DNA of 64,000 nt from Spirosoma validum (GTDB lineage Bacteria; Bacteroidota; Bacteroidia; Cytophagales; Spirosomataceae), in contig NZ_JACXAA010000003.1 of assembly GCF_014699035.1 (NCBI RefSeq), forward strand, positions 124,001 through 188,000. The letters are read 5' to 3'. Both the position numbers and the translations under genes were made by a program. Below are positions 34,059 to 43,026 of this stretch, one piece after another (position 1 is the first letter of the stretch; each line of letters opens with the position of its first letter). Under the pieces are notes generated by a model, which did not search any database, was not told the DNA's origin, and was given only the letters and a program-made list of their open reading frames with translations.

Positions 34059-36035
34059 ATGATTTCCATTACAAACCTCTCGTATTATCTCGGTAGCCGG
34101 GCTCTTTATGAAAATGCCTCGCTTCATATCAAGCCTAACCAGAAAATCGGTCTTATTGGCCTGAATGGTACTGGCAAATCAACGTTGCTACGTATCATTA
34201 ATGGCGAATACCAGGCTGATGGCGGCACTATTTCCAAAGCTGGTGACGTAACGCTTGGCTTTTTGAATCAGGATTTGCTATCCTATCAGACCGACGATTC
34301 GATTTTGTCCGTTGCGATGCAGGCTTTTGAGCGGCAGAATCAATTGCAAAAGCAAATTGATGAGCTACTCCATGAGATGGAAACCAATTATCGTGACGAA
34401 CTGGTCGATAAGCTCGGCAAAGTTCAGGAAGAGTTCGATGCGCTGGATGGCTATACGGTGCAGGCTCGGGCAGAAGAGATTCTGGAAGGACTAGGTTTCT
34501 CAACCGATGATCTGCAAAAGCCGTTACGAACATTTTCGGGAGGTTGGCGGATGCGCGTTATGCTGGCAAAATTGCTTCTTCAGAAACCATCTCTGCTGAT
34601 GCTTGATGAGCCGACCAACCACTTGGACTTACCGTCGATTCAGTGGGTTGAAAAATACATTCAAACCTACGAAGGAGCCGTCATTGTGGTCTCGCACGAC
34701 CGCGAGTTCCTGGATAATGTTATCGACGTAACGATTGAAGTGGCTGGTGCCAAACTGAACTACTACGGTGGCAATTATTCATTTTATCTGGAAGAGAAAG
34801 CGCTACGTAACGAAATCCAGAAGGGGGCTTATGAAAACCAGCAGGCTAAGATCCGGCAGACAGAACGGTTCATTGAGCGCTTCAAAGCTAAGGCCACCAA
34901 AGCAAAACAGGCGCAAAGCCGGGTGAAGCAATTGGCTCGCATGGAATTAGTCGACGCTGTAATTGATGAATCGGCGCGGGTAAATTTCAAGTTTCAGTTC
35001 TCTACTCAGCCCGGTCGTCATATTCTGCATCTTGACGATATTACTAAACATTACGGTCCTAAGCGAATTCTTACTCATGCCGATGTTCGGCTTGAACGGG
35101 GCGACAAGGTGGCCTTAATTGGGGCTAACGGTCGTGGGAAGTCGACGTTGCTACGTATCATTTCGGGGTCAGAGCCAGTGAACGATGGCAAGCGGCAGTT
35201 AGGCCATAACGTATCGTTTAGTTTCTATGCTCAGCACCAGTTGGAATCGTTAAGCGTGGATGATACATTGCTTGAGGAATTGAAACATGCCAATCCGAAC
35301 AAGACCGAGGGTGAATTACGTGGGGTGCTGGGCTGCTTTTTGTTTTCCAACGATGAGGTATTCAAGAAGATAAAAGTCTTGTCTGGGGGAGAAAAATCGC
35401 GGGTGGCGTTAGCTAAGGTGTTGCTTTCACAGGCCAATTTCCTATTGCTTGACGAACCGACCAACCACCTGGATATGCAATCGGTGAATATCCTGATTCA
35501 GGCGCTTGAACAATATGAAGGCACCTATGTAGTGGTTTCGCACGATCGGTATTTCGTATCGCAGATTGCCAATAAAATCTGGTATATCGAAGACGAACAG
35601 ATCAAAGAATATCCCGGTACGTATGATGAATACGAATGGTGGATGGAAGAACGGAAAGAGGGTAGAGCTACTGAACTTCCTAAAACACAACCCGTTGTTA
35701 GTTCTGCTCCGGCAACGAATGGCCAGTCGTTGAACGGCAATGGCCATAAGCCGTCGAACGGTCGGGCGTCGGATGAGGAACGAAAAGAATGGCAGAAAAA
35801 CCACAGGAAACTGACTCAACAGGCTGAAGAAGCTGAAACGAAAATCGATCAGCTGGAAGATCGTAAAAAACGACTTGAAGCCGAGCTCGCCGATCCTGCT
35901 ACGTATGGTGATGATAAACTGATGCAGGCTAAGAACGACGAATATCGGCGCATAACGGCTCAGATTAGTCAACTACAGAATGAGTGGGAAGCCGCCATGC
36001 TGGAAGCCGAGGAGTGGGAGAAAAAATTAGCCTAA
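34059..36035 (+). CDS. ABC-F family ATP-binding cassette protein
   Basis: 658 residues from the ATG at 34059 (17 upstream codons overlap the promoter and are excluded). Two ABC ATPase domains without membrane spans. First: Walker A GLNGTGKST, signature FSGGWRMR, Walker B LLMLDEPTNHLD. The arm and linker follow, then the second: GANGRGKST, LSGGEKSRVALAK, LLLDEPTNHLD. The C-terminal coiled coil (about 600-655) is rich in Lys/Glu. ABC-F proteins act on ribosomes in translation quality control or antibiotic protection; which of these applies is not readable from the sequence. Cytoplasmic. A bidirectional terminator follows. Confidence 0.95.
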   Translation: MISITNLSYYLGSRALYENASLHIKPNQKIGLIGLNGTGKSTLLRIINGEYQADGGTISKAGDVTLGFLNQDLLSYQTDDSILSVAMQAFERQNQLQKQIDELLHEMETNYRDELVDKLGKVQEEFDALDGYTVQARAEEILEGLGFSTDDLQKPLRTFSGGWRMRVMLAKLLLQKPSLLMLDEPTNHLDLPSIQWVEKYIQTYEGAVIVVSHDREFLDNVIDVTIEVAGAKLNYYGGNYSFYLEEKALRNEIQKGAYENQQAKIRQTERFIERFKAKATKAKQAQSRVKQLARMELVDAVIDESARVNFKFQFSTQPGRHILHLDDITKHYGPKRILTHADVRLERGDKVALIGANGRGKSTLLRIISGSEPVNDGKRQLGHNVSFSFYAQHQLESLSVDDTLLEELKHANPNKTEGELRGVLGCFLFSNDEVFKKIKVLSGGEKSRVALAKVLLSQANFLLLDEPTNHLDMQSVNILIQALEQYEGTYVVVSHDRYFVSQIANKIWYIEDEQIKEYPGTYDEYEWWMEERKEGRATELPKTQPVVSSAPATNGQSLNGNGHKPSNGRASDEERKEWQKNHRKLTQQAEEAETKIDQLEDRKKRLEAELADPATYGDDKLMQAKNDEYRRITAQISQLQNEWEAAMLEAEEWEKKLA

Positions 36036-36061
36036 TCAGCAATTATAGTCATTTTTCATAC

Positions 36062-36093
36062 AAAAGCCGGAATCGATCAGCGTTCCGGCTTTT
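36062..36093. terminator. Bidirectional terminator, ABC-F and DUF3667 genes
   Basis: 11-bp stem AAAAGCCGGAA with its complement (36062-36072, 36083-36093), loop of ten bases, T-run on both strands. It lies between two convergent genes. Confidence 0.9.
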
Positions 36094-36111
36094 GCTTTAC
36101 CAGTGTATTGG

Positions 36112-36897
36112 CTACCTGCCGAATCGTATGTAGAGAAAAACAACGCTACCCGATAAAGCTACCCAACTGATCAGCGCGAGTAAGGTAGCGGCACTGGTTT
36201 TAACGTAGTCAACGGGTTTTTGGTAGTGTAAAAATTGGAAATAGGCAATTGACAGGTAAAGCAGTTGAAACAAAAGCAAGGTTCTGTTCAAAAAAGGGAG
36301 GTAATGTTTTAGCGCCAGACCCAGCAGTAAGGTTAGAAGAATAGTAAACAGCGAAAAAAAACTCGAAAAGAAAACCTGAGCCACTAAATGTTCTGCATAG
36401 TTAATATCGCTTCGCCGGAAGCATAGCCAGAAAATGAAGGCGAATAAAGGAATGGCTGCCAAACCAATGATGTTAATATTTTCTTCGATGAAAAACGTCG
36501 CCTGCCGCCGACGTTCAATATAAGGCAAGACGTCTTTCGGTACGGTTGGCGTTACGTGTTGAATTGTGTCTTTCTTCGTAGAAAATCGGGCTGTGTACGG
36601 CTTTATCAGGACATTGACCGATAGATTCAGGCCTAATACAAGCAGGAGAAACGAGAACGGATTGACGTATTTTTTACGCTTTTTTTCTAGTACGTATGCG
36701 CGGGCCGTGACACCAGGTTGAGTCGCTAAATTTCTGATCAAAAACAGGATGCCCCGATCAACGCTAAAAATAGCCTGGAAGAATTCATCAAGGATATGCC
36801 GGATTTTAAAGCGGGGTAGATCTGTTGTCTGACCGCAGCCTGGACAGTAAACAAAATGATTCTCTAACATAGTCGAGCAATTCGGACAGTTCTCCAT
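36112..36897 (-). CDS. DUF3667 membrane protein with zinc ribbon
   Basis: 261 residues from the ATG at 36897 (MENCPNCSTML), which places the zinc ribbon at the N-terminus as in the family: CPNC near residue 4 and CPGCGQTTDLPRF near residue 19. A region with conserved RGILFLIRNLATQPG follows, then four or so transmembrane helices from about residue 85 to the end. A longer frame from 36951 adds 18 residues. DUF3667 is common in Bacteroidota; its function is not known. It converges with the ABC-F gene. Confidence 0.85.
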   Translation of the reverse strand: MENCPNCSTMLENHFVYCPGCGQTTDLPRFKIRHILDEFFQAIFSVDRGILFLIRNLATQPGVTARAYVLEKKRKKYVNPFSFLLLVLGLNLSVNVLIKPYTARFSTKKDTIQHVTPTVPKDVLPYIERRRQATFFIEENINIIGLAAIPLFAFIFWLCFRRSDINYAEHLVAQVFFSSFFSLFTILLTLLLGLALKHYLPFLNRTLLLFQLLYLSIAYFQFLHYQKPVDYVKTSAATLLALISWVALSGSVVFLYIRFGR

Positions 36898-37030
36898 AGA
36901 CGACAAGTAGCTGGTAAGGTCCTGATTTCCTGCAATCTGGAATAAATTCATGAGTTAGTCAATCCATTGTGCTTATCTCCAATCAGAAAAATTTATTCGA
37001 TTAGTAGCTGTTGAAAACTTGCCTTTGTCG

Positions 37031-37062
37031 TACAAGTAAAATATAATTGCATTTTACTTGTA
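37031..37062. promoter_or_regulatory. 12-bp inverted repeat before the radical SAM gene
   Basis: TACAAGTAAAAT at 37031-37042 and ATTTTACTTGTA at 37051-37062, perfect, with an 8-base spacer, six bases before the ATG at 37068. It sits where a repressor would block initiation, or where an mRNA hairpin would block the ribosome. Confidence 0.65.
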
Positions 37063-37067
37063 TATGT

Positions 37068-38126
37068 ATGGGCAGCTATAAAAAAGGCAGAGGAGCACAA
37101 TTCAATACAGCTAATTCATTTGCCGCTCATCGATACGAGCCAGCTGATGACCTTACAGTTGCCGATGATGATTTTCCTCCACCGACGCTGAGAACCCAGT
37201 TTTTCGAAGAAACGCCTAAACAAATTATTACCCATACCAAAAGCCCCGATGTAGGATTTTGGGCGTCGATCAACCCGTATCAGGGCTGTGAGCATGGCTG
37301 CATCTATTGTTACGCGCGTCCCTCACACGAATACTGGGGTTTTTCGGCAGGACTTGACTTCGAAAGCAAGATTATGGTGAAGAAAAACGCGCCCGTGTTG
37401 CTGGAGAAACAATTTCAGTCACGTTCGTACAAACCTGAGATCATCCATTTTTCAGGAAATACCGACTGCTATCAACCTGCCGAACGAACGTACCAGCTTA
37501 CGCGACGGATGCTGGCGCTCTGTCTGCATTATCGGAATCCGGTTTCGATCATTACGAAAAATGCGCTTATTCTCCGCGATTTAGATATTCTGCAACCGAT
37601 GGCACAGCTCAAGCTGGTGAGTGTTGCCATATCGATAACAACCTTAACCGAAAGTCTGCGATTATTGATGGAACCACGTACCGTAACGGCTACGCAACGG
37701 TTGAAAACGATGAATACCTTGCATCAGGCGGGCGTACCGGTAGGTGTTATGACGGCACCGATCATTCCCAGTCTGAACGATCATGAGATTCCCAATCTGG
37801 TTAAACAAGCGGCTGATCACGGTGCGTGCTGGTCGGCTTATACGATCGTACGGCTAAATGGGGCGCTTGGCCCTTTGTTTATGGATTGGCTCAAACAGAC
37901 CTTTCCCGATCGTGCCGAGCGCGTTCTGAATCAGATTGCTGATTGCCACGGCGGACAACTGAACGATTCCCGCTTTAAAATCCGTATGTCAGGCGAAGGG
38001 CAGTACGCTCAGCAAATTGGACAGTTACACCGAATTGCCTGTCAGAAATATTTTGGAGATAATAAATTTCCTGCGCTTACAACAAATTTATTTCGGCCTG
38101 CTGGGCAAATTGGCTTGTTTGAATAA
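37068..38126 (+). CDS. PA0069-type radical SAM protein
   Basis: 352 residues from the ATG at 37068 (MGSYKKGRGAQFN). The radical SAM cluster motif is CEHGCIYCYARP (CxxxCxxC), with the usual family segments INPYQGCEHG, SHEYWGFSAGLDFE, HFSGNTDCYQPAE and ITTLTESLRLLMEPR. Proteins of this group (PA0069/Rv2578c, SplB-related) are predicted DNA-repair or modification enzymes; substrate unknown. A 12-bp inverted repeat lies just upstream of the start codon. It converges with the bestrophin gene with a 22-base gap. Confidence 0.93.
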   Translation: MGSYKKGRGAQFNTANSFAAHRYEPADDLTVADDDFPPPTLRTQFFEETPKQIITHTKSPDVGFWASINPYQGCEHGCIYCYARPSHEYWGFSAGLDFESKIMVKKNAPVLLEKQFQSRSYKPEIIHFSGNTDCYQPAERTYQLTRRMLALCLHYRNPVSIITKNALILRDLDILQPMAQLKLVSVAISITTLTESLRLLMEPRTVTATQRLKTMNTLHQAGVPVGVMTAPIIPSLNDHEIPNLVKQAADHGACWSAYTIVRLNGALGPLFMDWLKQTFPDRAERVLNQIADCHGGQLNDSRFKIRMSGEGQYAQQIGQLHRIACQKYFGDNKFPALTTNLFRPAGQIGLFE

Positions 38127-38148
38127 CTTTAGACCACTTTCAGCAATA

Positions 38149-39093
38149 CTACCGATCATACGTAAAGCCGGCTTTGGGGGTATCGATTCGGTCAGGCTGC
38201 TCCAGGGTAAGCGTATGGTCAAATGACTGCGTTACGGTCTTTTGAATGCCCTTGCAGATCGTATCGAGTGGGAGATCGTTGTCGTCGGTGCCAAACGGAT
38301 TTTCAATTTCTTCCGCGATGATTTCCAGGCTAGCCAATACGTAGAAAACGAATATAACCAGCGGAATGACCAGGTAATGCAGGTTTGAAACGTACCCGAG
38401 TGGTAAAGTCAGGCAGTACATGGAAATGAATTTCTTGATGAACGAGCTGTATGAAAATGGAATAGGTGTGTTTTTAATCCGCTCGCAGGCTCCGCAAATG
38501 TCCATTAAGGATTGAACTTCGGCATTCAGAATAATCAAATGCTCTGGAATTAAAATTCGTTGACGCTGTAATTCATTGATTTTTCCGAAGATCGCCATCG
38601 CAATCTGCTGCGGTACGTGTTCATTCAAATGCAATTTTTGAAGATGAAAGGAAGACGTTTCTGCAAATTCAGGTTCGACGGGTTTCTGGCGCAGATGATT
38701 TTTTAACGCGTAAGCAAAATTGGGAATCATGGCACGAAAAAAATGGCGTGGTTCCCTTTGCTCAGGTTCTAGTAACTGGTCTAGTTTTAGGGCCAGATTT
38801 CGACTATTGTTCACGAGACCCCCCCATAGTTTTCGTCCTTCCCACCAGCGATCGTAGGCTGTATTGGTGCGAAAAACCAGCAGCATCGAAATCACAAAAC
38901 TCAGCAGCGTGTGCATGAGCGAAAAGTTTTTAAGATGCGGGTTTTCAGCCAGGCCGAGTAACTCAATGACATGAACGATAATGAACGAGTAAACGCCGAT
39001 TCCTACCAGAACGGGGAGCAATTTGCGAACGGTATCGGCCCGATTGAACGTAATGAGAAACCGGCCCCACTCTTTCGGATTGTAATTGACCAT
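38149..39093 (-). CDS. Bestrophin-like anion channel protein
   Basis: 314 residues of the bacterial bestrophin (YneE/RFP-TM) family. Hydrophobic segments near 24-45, 60-75 and 225-255 and the family motifs LLSFVISMLLVFRTNTAYDRWWEGRKLWGGLVN and SSLEIIAEEIENPFG (with DDNDLPLD) are clear. The conserved acidic stretch after the last helix is the cytoplasmic belt. Members form pentameric anion or cation channels in the inner membrane. Single gene with its own promoter region (39094-39235). It converges with the radical SAM gene. Confidence 0.95.
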   Translation of the reverse strand: MVNYNPKEWGRFLITFNRADTVRKLLPVLVGIGVYSFIIVHVIELLGLAENPHLKNFSLMHTLLSFVISMLLVFRTNTAYDRWWEGRKLWGGLVNNSRNLALKLDQLLEPEQREPRHFFRAMIPNFAYALKNHLRQKPVEPEFAETSSFHLQKLHLNEHVPQQIAMAIFGKINELQRQRILIPEHLIILNAEVQSLMDICGACERIKNTPIPFSYSSFIKKFISMYCLTLPLGYVSNLHYLVIPLVIFVFYVLASLEIIAEEIENPFGTDDNDLPLDTICKGIQKTVTQSFDHTLTLEQPDRIDTPKAGFTYDR

Positions 39094-39235
39094 CGATACG
39101 TTTGGTTGAGTAGAGGATTAGACAATTTTGCCAAAGTTAATCAGGATTGAAAACCGATTACATTAGCAATTCGATATAATTGTGTCGACTCAGTAACGTT
39201 TACCTACTACGGACTGTCCGTTAAAATCAGTATTC

Positions 39236-40534
39236 ATGCGCGTTTCCGCTACGTTGTTTACCCATTTATTGCTTTGGATGATTTCGGCTCCGTTACTAGC
39301 GCAGCAACCTCAGACAATTGACCACATTTACGACCCGAATGTACAGACGGTGCTGCTGTTTCCGCAGGTAAGCGCCAATCCGAACGATCCGGCGTTGACG
39401 TTAAATCCACCGGTTATTTCGCTCGATGAACAGGTCGCGCTGCAACTTGAATTTGATGATCTGACGGCCAATTACCGGTCGTTTCGGGCCCGGCTTGTTC
39501 ACTGTAACGCTGATTGGCAACGCTCTATTCTGAATGATATTGAATTTACCTACGAATACAACGACAACCCGATCATTGAATACCAAACCTCGATCAACAC
39601 GAAGATTCCGTATTTTCATTACCGCTTTACGCTTCCCCGTGTGAAGCTACCGGGTAATTACGTATTGGTTGTTTACGACGAACGCAACCGGAACAACATC
39701 ATTTTCACCCGTCGGTTTAGTACGTATCAGAATCGCATAACGGTGGCAGCTGGTGTGCGATTCTCATCAGCACCAGATCGGCAATTCAGCGATCAGCAGA
39801 TTGATTTGAGTATCAATTACAAAGGTTATCAGGTCATCTCACCACAAGACGATTTTAAAGTCGTTATCCGGCAGAATTACCGCGATGATCGCGAAATCCG
39901 GGGGCTTCGTCCGACGAATGTACAGGCCTTCGATCAGGTGCTGGATTACCAGTTGATTGATCTGAGCAATACCATGCCCGGCGGCAATGAATTCCGCTTT
40001 TTCGACACGCGAACGGTGTTATCCCGCGCTAACTACATTGATCGAATCGACCGACCCGCCGACCGGAATATCGCGTATGTGCAGGTAGATAAGCCGCGTA
40101 GTCAGGGAGCTTACATTCAGAGCGACGATTTTAATGGTCAGTACGTTATTGATCATCGCGAAACGGGTAACGGTGCCACCAACGCCGACTATATAGAAAC
40201 GATCTTTACGCTCAAAATTCCTGAGGTACCGGGTGTCGATGTGTTTGTTAATGGCGCCTTCAATTTCTGGCAACTGAACGAGCGGAATAAAATGGCGTAC
40301 GATGCCCTACTGGGCGCTTATCGAGGCTCGGTGCTACTCAAACAGGGTGTTTACAACTATGACTATGTAGTGAAAACGACTTCTGCACCACCAAAAGTAG
40401 ATGAGAATTACATTGAAGGCAGTTACTCGTCTACCGAAAACGATTACGAAGTATTTGTGTACCATCGTCCGCCCGCATCCCGCGCTGATCAGCTAATTGG
40501 CTACAGACGAGTGGGAGTGAATAAGCGGAAGTAG
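39236..40534 (+). CDS. Type IX secretion system plug protein (DUF5103)
   Basis: 432 residues. Signal peptide MRVSATLFTHLLLWMISAPLLAQQ. The mature protein contains the DUF5103 domain: TIDHIYDPNVQTVLLFPQ, VRLVHCNADWQ-like RARLVHCNADWQRS, KIPYFHYRFTLPRVKLPGNYVLVVYDE, and the late FNFWQLNERNKMAYD with QGVYNYDYVV. In Bacteroidota the Plug protein caps the SprA translocon of the type IX system; this assignment is from family knowledge. Other T9SS genes are not in the window. A long hairpin follows its stop. Confidence 0.9.
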   Translation: MRVSATLFTHLLLWMISAPLLAQQPQTIDHIYDPNVQTVLLFPQVSANPNDPALTLNPPVISLDEQVALQLEFDDLTANYRSFRARLVHCNADWQRSILNDIEFTYEYNDNPIIEYQTSINTKIPYFHYRFTLPRVKLPGNYVLVVYDERNRNNIIFTRRFSTYQNRITVAAGVRFSSAPDRQFSDQQIDLSINYKGYQVISPQDDFKVVIRQNYRDDREIRGLRPTNVQAFDQVLDYQLIDLSNTMPGGNEFRFFDTRTVLSRANYIDRIDRPADRNIAYVQVDKPRSQGAYIQSDDFNGQYVIDHRETGNGATNADYIETIFTLKIPEVPGVDVFVNGAFNFWQLNERNKMAYDALLGAYRGSVLLKQGVYNYDYVVKTTSAPPKVDENYIEGSYSSTENDYEVFVYHRPPASRADQLIGYRRVGVNKRK

Positions 40535-40559
40535 AGCTGTGATCTTCTGAGTAAGTAGG

Positions 40560-40621
40560 TCCGTAGCGTGGGAGCGTGGTGTCAGGTTTTCGAACCTGAC
40601 ACCACGCTCCCACGCTACGGA
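40560..40621. repeat. 29-bp hairpin with TTCG loop
   Basis: Perfect 29-base arms (40560-40588, 40593-40621) closed by a TTCG tetraloop, one of the most stable RNA loops. It lies between convergent genes (plug protein and AraC). It lacks a long T-run, so it could be a terminator-like or dispersed repeat. The arm starts TCCGTAGCGTGGGAGCG, and GTAGCGTGGG also occurs in the hairpin at 47152. Confidence 0.85.
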
Positions 40622-40657
40622 TTATACATATCCTGCTTAGTGGCTTAAGTAGATGCG

Positions 40658-41500
40658 TTATGCTACGTATATACCCCAACAGGTAGGCACCCGAAATTTC
40701 TGTTCCGTGTCATGAAATACCATCGTAGGAACCTCACTGGTAAACTCTTTGAAGTCCCGGATAAAGTGAGCCTGATCTGAATAGCCAAAGTTGTATGAGA
40801 TATCCAGCCAACTGGGTGCCGTACGATTTTGGTAAAAATATTCATACGCGTTCCGGAAGCGAATGATACGTTGATACACCTTGGGCGTAGTGCCGTAATT
40901 GTCTTTGAAACTACGTTCCAATTGCCGCTTGCTAATGTATAAACGCTCACTAAGCGCTTCGATGGAGACGTTTCCTTTTGATTGGCGAATCAACCGGGCC
41001 GCTTCAAATACATAATTTCGTTCGGCGTTTAGATTCCGTAATTGTGCCAGCAGAAACGTTTCAACTGCTGCGATTACCGACGTAATATCCGGCTGGTCAT
41101 AGACATTCTCAACCAGGCGGTTAATCTTCTTGCCAAATACGTTTTCGAGATCGGTGAAATCGTTGAACAGTGAAGCCGCTGGCACATTAAACAGCTGAAG
41201 CAAACTTTCTGGTTTAAGCTGAATCCCAAACTTACGGCCCGAACCTATGCACTTCCACTGTACAGCATCGCGGTAGAGGCCCACAAAGAACGCATGTGGA
41301 AGTTTCTGCCAATGGTTATTGTGCAATACATGGCAATGATTATCATCCAGTTGAATAATGATCTCCAGGACTCCGAACGGCAAACAGCGCTGAACGGGAG
41401 ACTCCTGGTTACCGATGGCTTCGAAACTGTGAAGCCAATAATTATTAACGAAAGGCTGTAAAGCTGTGGATGGCTTAAACTCTTGATAATTGCTGGTCAT
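40658..41500 (-). CDS. AraC-family transcriptional regulator
   Basis: 280 residues. The N-terminal part fits the DUF6597-type sensing domain (LQPFVNNYWLHSFEA, RCLPFGVLEIIIQL, GRKFGIQLKPESLLQLFNVPAASL). The C-terminal HTH has VSIEALSERLYISKRQLERSFKDNYGTTPKVYQRIIRFRNAY and LDISYNFGYSDQAHFIRDFKEFTSEVP. It is upstream in coordinate but last in transcription of a run with hemerythrin and RidA genes on the same strand (gaps 94 and 31 bases), so it may regulate or be regulated with them. Confidence 0.94.
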   Translation of the reverse strand: MTSNYQEFKPSTALQPFVNNYWLHSFEAIGNQESPVQRCLPFGVLEIIIQLDDNHCHVLHNNHWQKLPHAFFVGLYRDAVQWKCIGSGRKFGIQLKPESLLQLFNVPAASLFNDFTDLENVFGKKINRLVENVYDQPDITSVIAAVETFLLAQLRNLNAERNYVFEAARLIRQSKGNVSIEALSERLYISKRQLERSFKDNYGTTPKVYQRIIRFRNAYEYFYQNRTAPSWLDISYNFGYSDQAHFIRDFKEFTSEVPTMVFHDTEQKFRVPTCWGIYVA

Positions 41501-41594
41501 TAGTTATCGATACGTAGTGAGGTGTGAATGATGTCGCAAAAGTAGATAGTCAATCTGGGTTGAGATTGAAAAAAAGCGACATCTTCGTAACCGG

Positions 41595-42260
41595 TTACGC
41601 AAGGGCTAAAGCCGTCTTTACTCTGGCCAGCCGTTCCGGCGAAAGTTCATCTTCGGCCATCTGAAGAAAGCTGGTAAAAACCTCCGCCGGAGCGCTCTGT
41701 TTCATACCCGATAACCAACCCGTCACTTCTTTATCGTTTATGGAGCGCATCATCCAGCGACTTTCAGCAAACAGCGTTTGGGGCGGAATGGATTGGATAA
41801 TATTACCTTCCATCTGATGAATTTCCGCGTCGGTATAATGCTTCCAGAGCTGGTACATCAATACGTTCTCTTCCTTGTTCATGTGGTACAGATTAAAGGC
41901 AATGAACTCATTGAACGCAAAGAAGATTCGTTGGCCAATCAGTTCTTTCTGATCAGGCTGCGTAGCAACTTTCCATGCCTCAATGCTCTCGAAAAGGGTT
42001 TGTGTCAACCGATGATCGACGTCATGATCCTTCTCCAGTTCATCAACCAGTTGAGGATTGTGCTTTTTAATATGAGGCAGAATAAACCCATCCTCATGTT
42101 CGGCATGTGTATCAAAAAACAGTAGTACCTGCTCTAATTGCTGGATGGTAGCGTCGGCTTCGGGAGCGGCAAAATCAGTTTGCTGAATCTGGAGCGCTGT
42201 GTTGTACAGCATGCCCCGTAATCCTTTGTGAATTTGATTGAATACGTTGTAGCGTTGCAT
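41595..42260 (-). CDS. Hemerythrin HHE-domain protein
   Basis: 221 residues with the iron-binding four-helix hemerythrin pattern: NQIHKGLRGMLYN, FFDTHAEHEDGFILPHI (HxxxE), EKDHDVDHRLTQ, FIAFNLYHMNKEENVLMYQLW. Conserved His and Glu pairs fit the HHE ligands. It binds a di-iron centre; proposed roles in the family include oxygen or nitric oxide sensing and iron-sulphur repair. Between the RidA gene (31 bases upstream) and the AraC gene downstream. Cytoplasmic, no signal peptide. Confidence 0.9.
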   Translation of the reverse strand: MQRYNVFNQIHKGLRGMLYNTALQIQQTDFAAPEADATIQQLEQVLLFFDTHAEHEDGFILPHIKKHNPQLVDELEKDHDVDHRLTQTLFESIEAWKVATQPDQKELIGQRIFFAFNEFIAFNLYHMNKEENVLMYQLWKHYTDAEIHQMEGNIIQSIPPQTLFAESRWMMRSINDKEVTGWLSGMKQSAPAEVFTSFLQMAEDELSPERLARVKTALALA

Positions 42261-42291
42261 TTGTGTGGTTTGGTTAAAAGAGAGGAAAATT

Positions 42292-42684
42292 TTATTTGAC
42301 AGCCGTGGCTTCGATTTCGACCATCAGTTCCGGAAAGGCTAGTGCGTTGACTTCGACCAACGTGCTGGCGGGTACGCAGCCCCCGGCACTTAGTCGACCA
42401 ATGACCTGACCATAGGCTGCGAAGAACTGCGGGACAGAGGTCGTGTAAAAGTTAATCCGTACTACGTTCGCTAACGAATAACCGGCTTGTTGCAACACCG
42501 TTTCCAGGTTGTCGAGACAGGCGTCGATTTGTCCGCTCATATCGGCTGCGATCGGTCTGCCGTCGGCATCCATGGCCGCCTGGCCAGCGCAATAGAGTGT
42601 GTGGGTTGGTTGTATAACTTCTACGGCTTGTGCATAGCCCAACTGGTTCTGCCATTGCCAGGGGTTGATAATTGACTTTTGCAT
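42292..42684 (-). CDS. RidA family enamine/imine deaminase
   Basis: 130 residues, YjgF/RidA fold. QAAMDADGRPIAADMSGQ, VLQQAGYSLANVVRINFYTTSVPQFF and PASTLVEVNALAFPELMVEIEATAV match the family, including the conserved Arg of NVVRINFYTT that contacts the substrate carboxylate. It deaminates reactive enamines or imines from PLP enzymes. First gene of the minus-strand unit with hemerythrin and AraC. Confidence 0.95.
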   Translation of the reverse strand: MQKSIINPWQWQNQLGYAQAVEVIQPTHTLYCAGQAAMDADGRPIAADMSGQIDACLDNLETVLQQAGYSLANVVRINFYTTSVPQFFAAYGQVIGRLSAGGCVPASTLVEVNALAFPELMVEIEATAVK

Positions 42685-43026
42685 GTGGATAGTGTTTTAA
42701 AGTTCACTGCAAAAGTACCGGTGCTGAACCGCCTTGTATTGAATAAATGCGACATGATTAGCGAAAGCACGAAAAAAGTAAAAACGGATCATCTACATCA
42801 TCCTCAAGGTAAACGATTGGCTCATCCGTTAGCGTTACTGTGAGTTGGAGTATAATAAGCTGGAGCGGTTAAATTGCTGTCAGAGCGGATAAGAAAAAAG
42901 CTGCCCATGGGCAGCTAAGGAAATGTTCATGATGGAAGTGAGTGAATACGTATGTAACTATGTCCGTTGCCTAACTGTTTTATTTTTTTGAAACACGTTT
43001 GCGTTCCACGGCAGAATCGCCATCGG
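42685..43026. other. Intergenic region with terminator
   Basis: 340 bases holding the promoter of the RidA unit at the left and the terminator of the response-regulator gene (42893-42916). No other feature was recognised. Confidence 0.45.
42893..42916 (-). terminator. Terminator of the response regulator at 43027
   Basis: Perfect 18-bp palindrome AGCTGCCCATGGGCAGCT (42899-42916), followed on the minus strand by a T-run (AAAAA at 42893-42898 on the plus strand). It lies 110 bases after the regulator stop. Confidence 0.85.
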
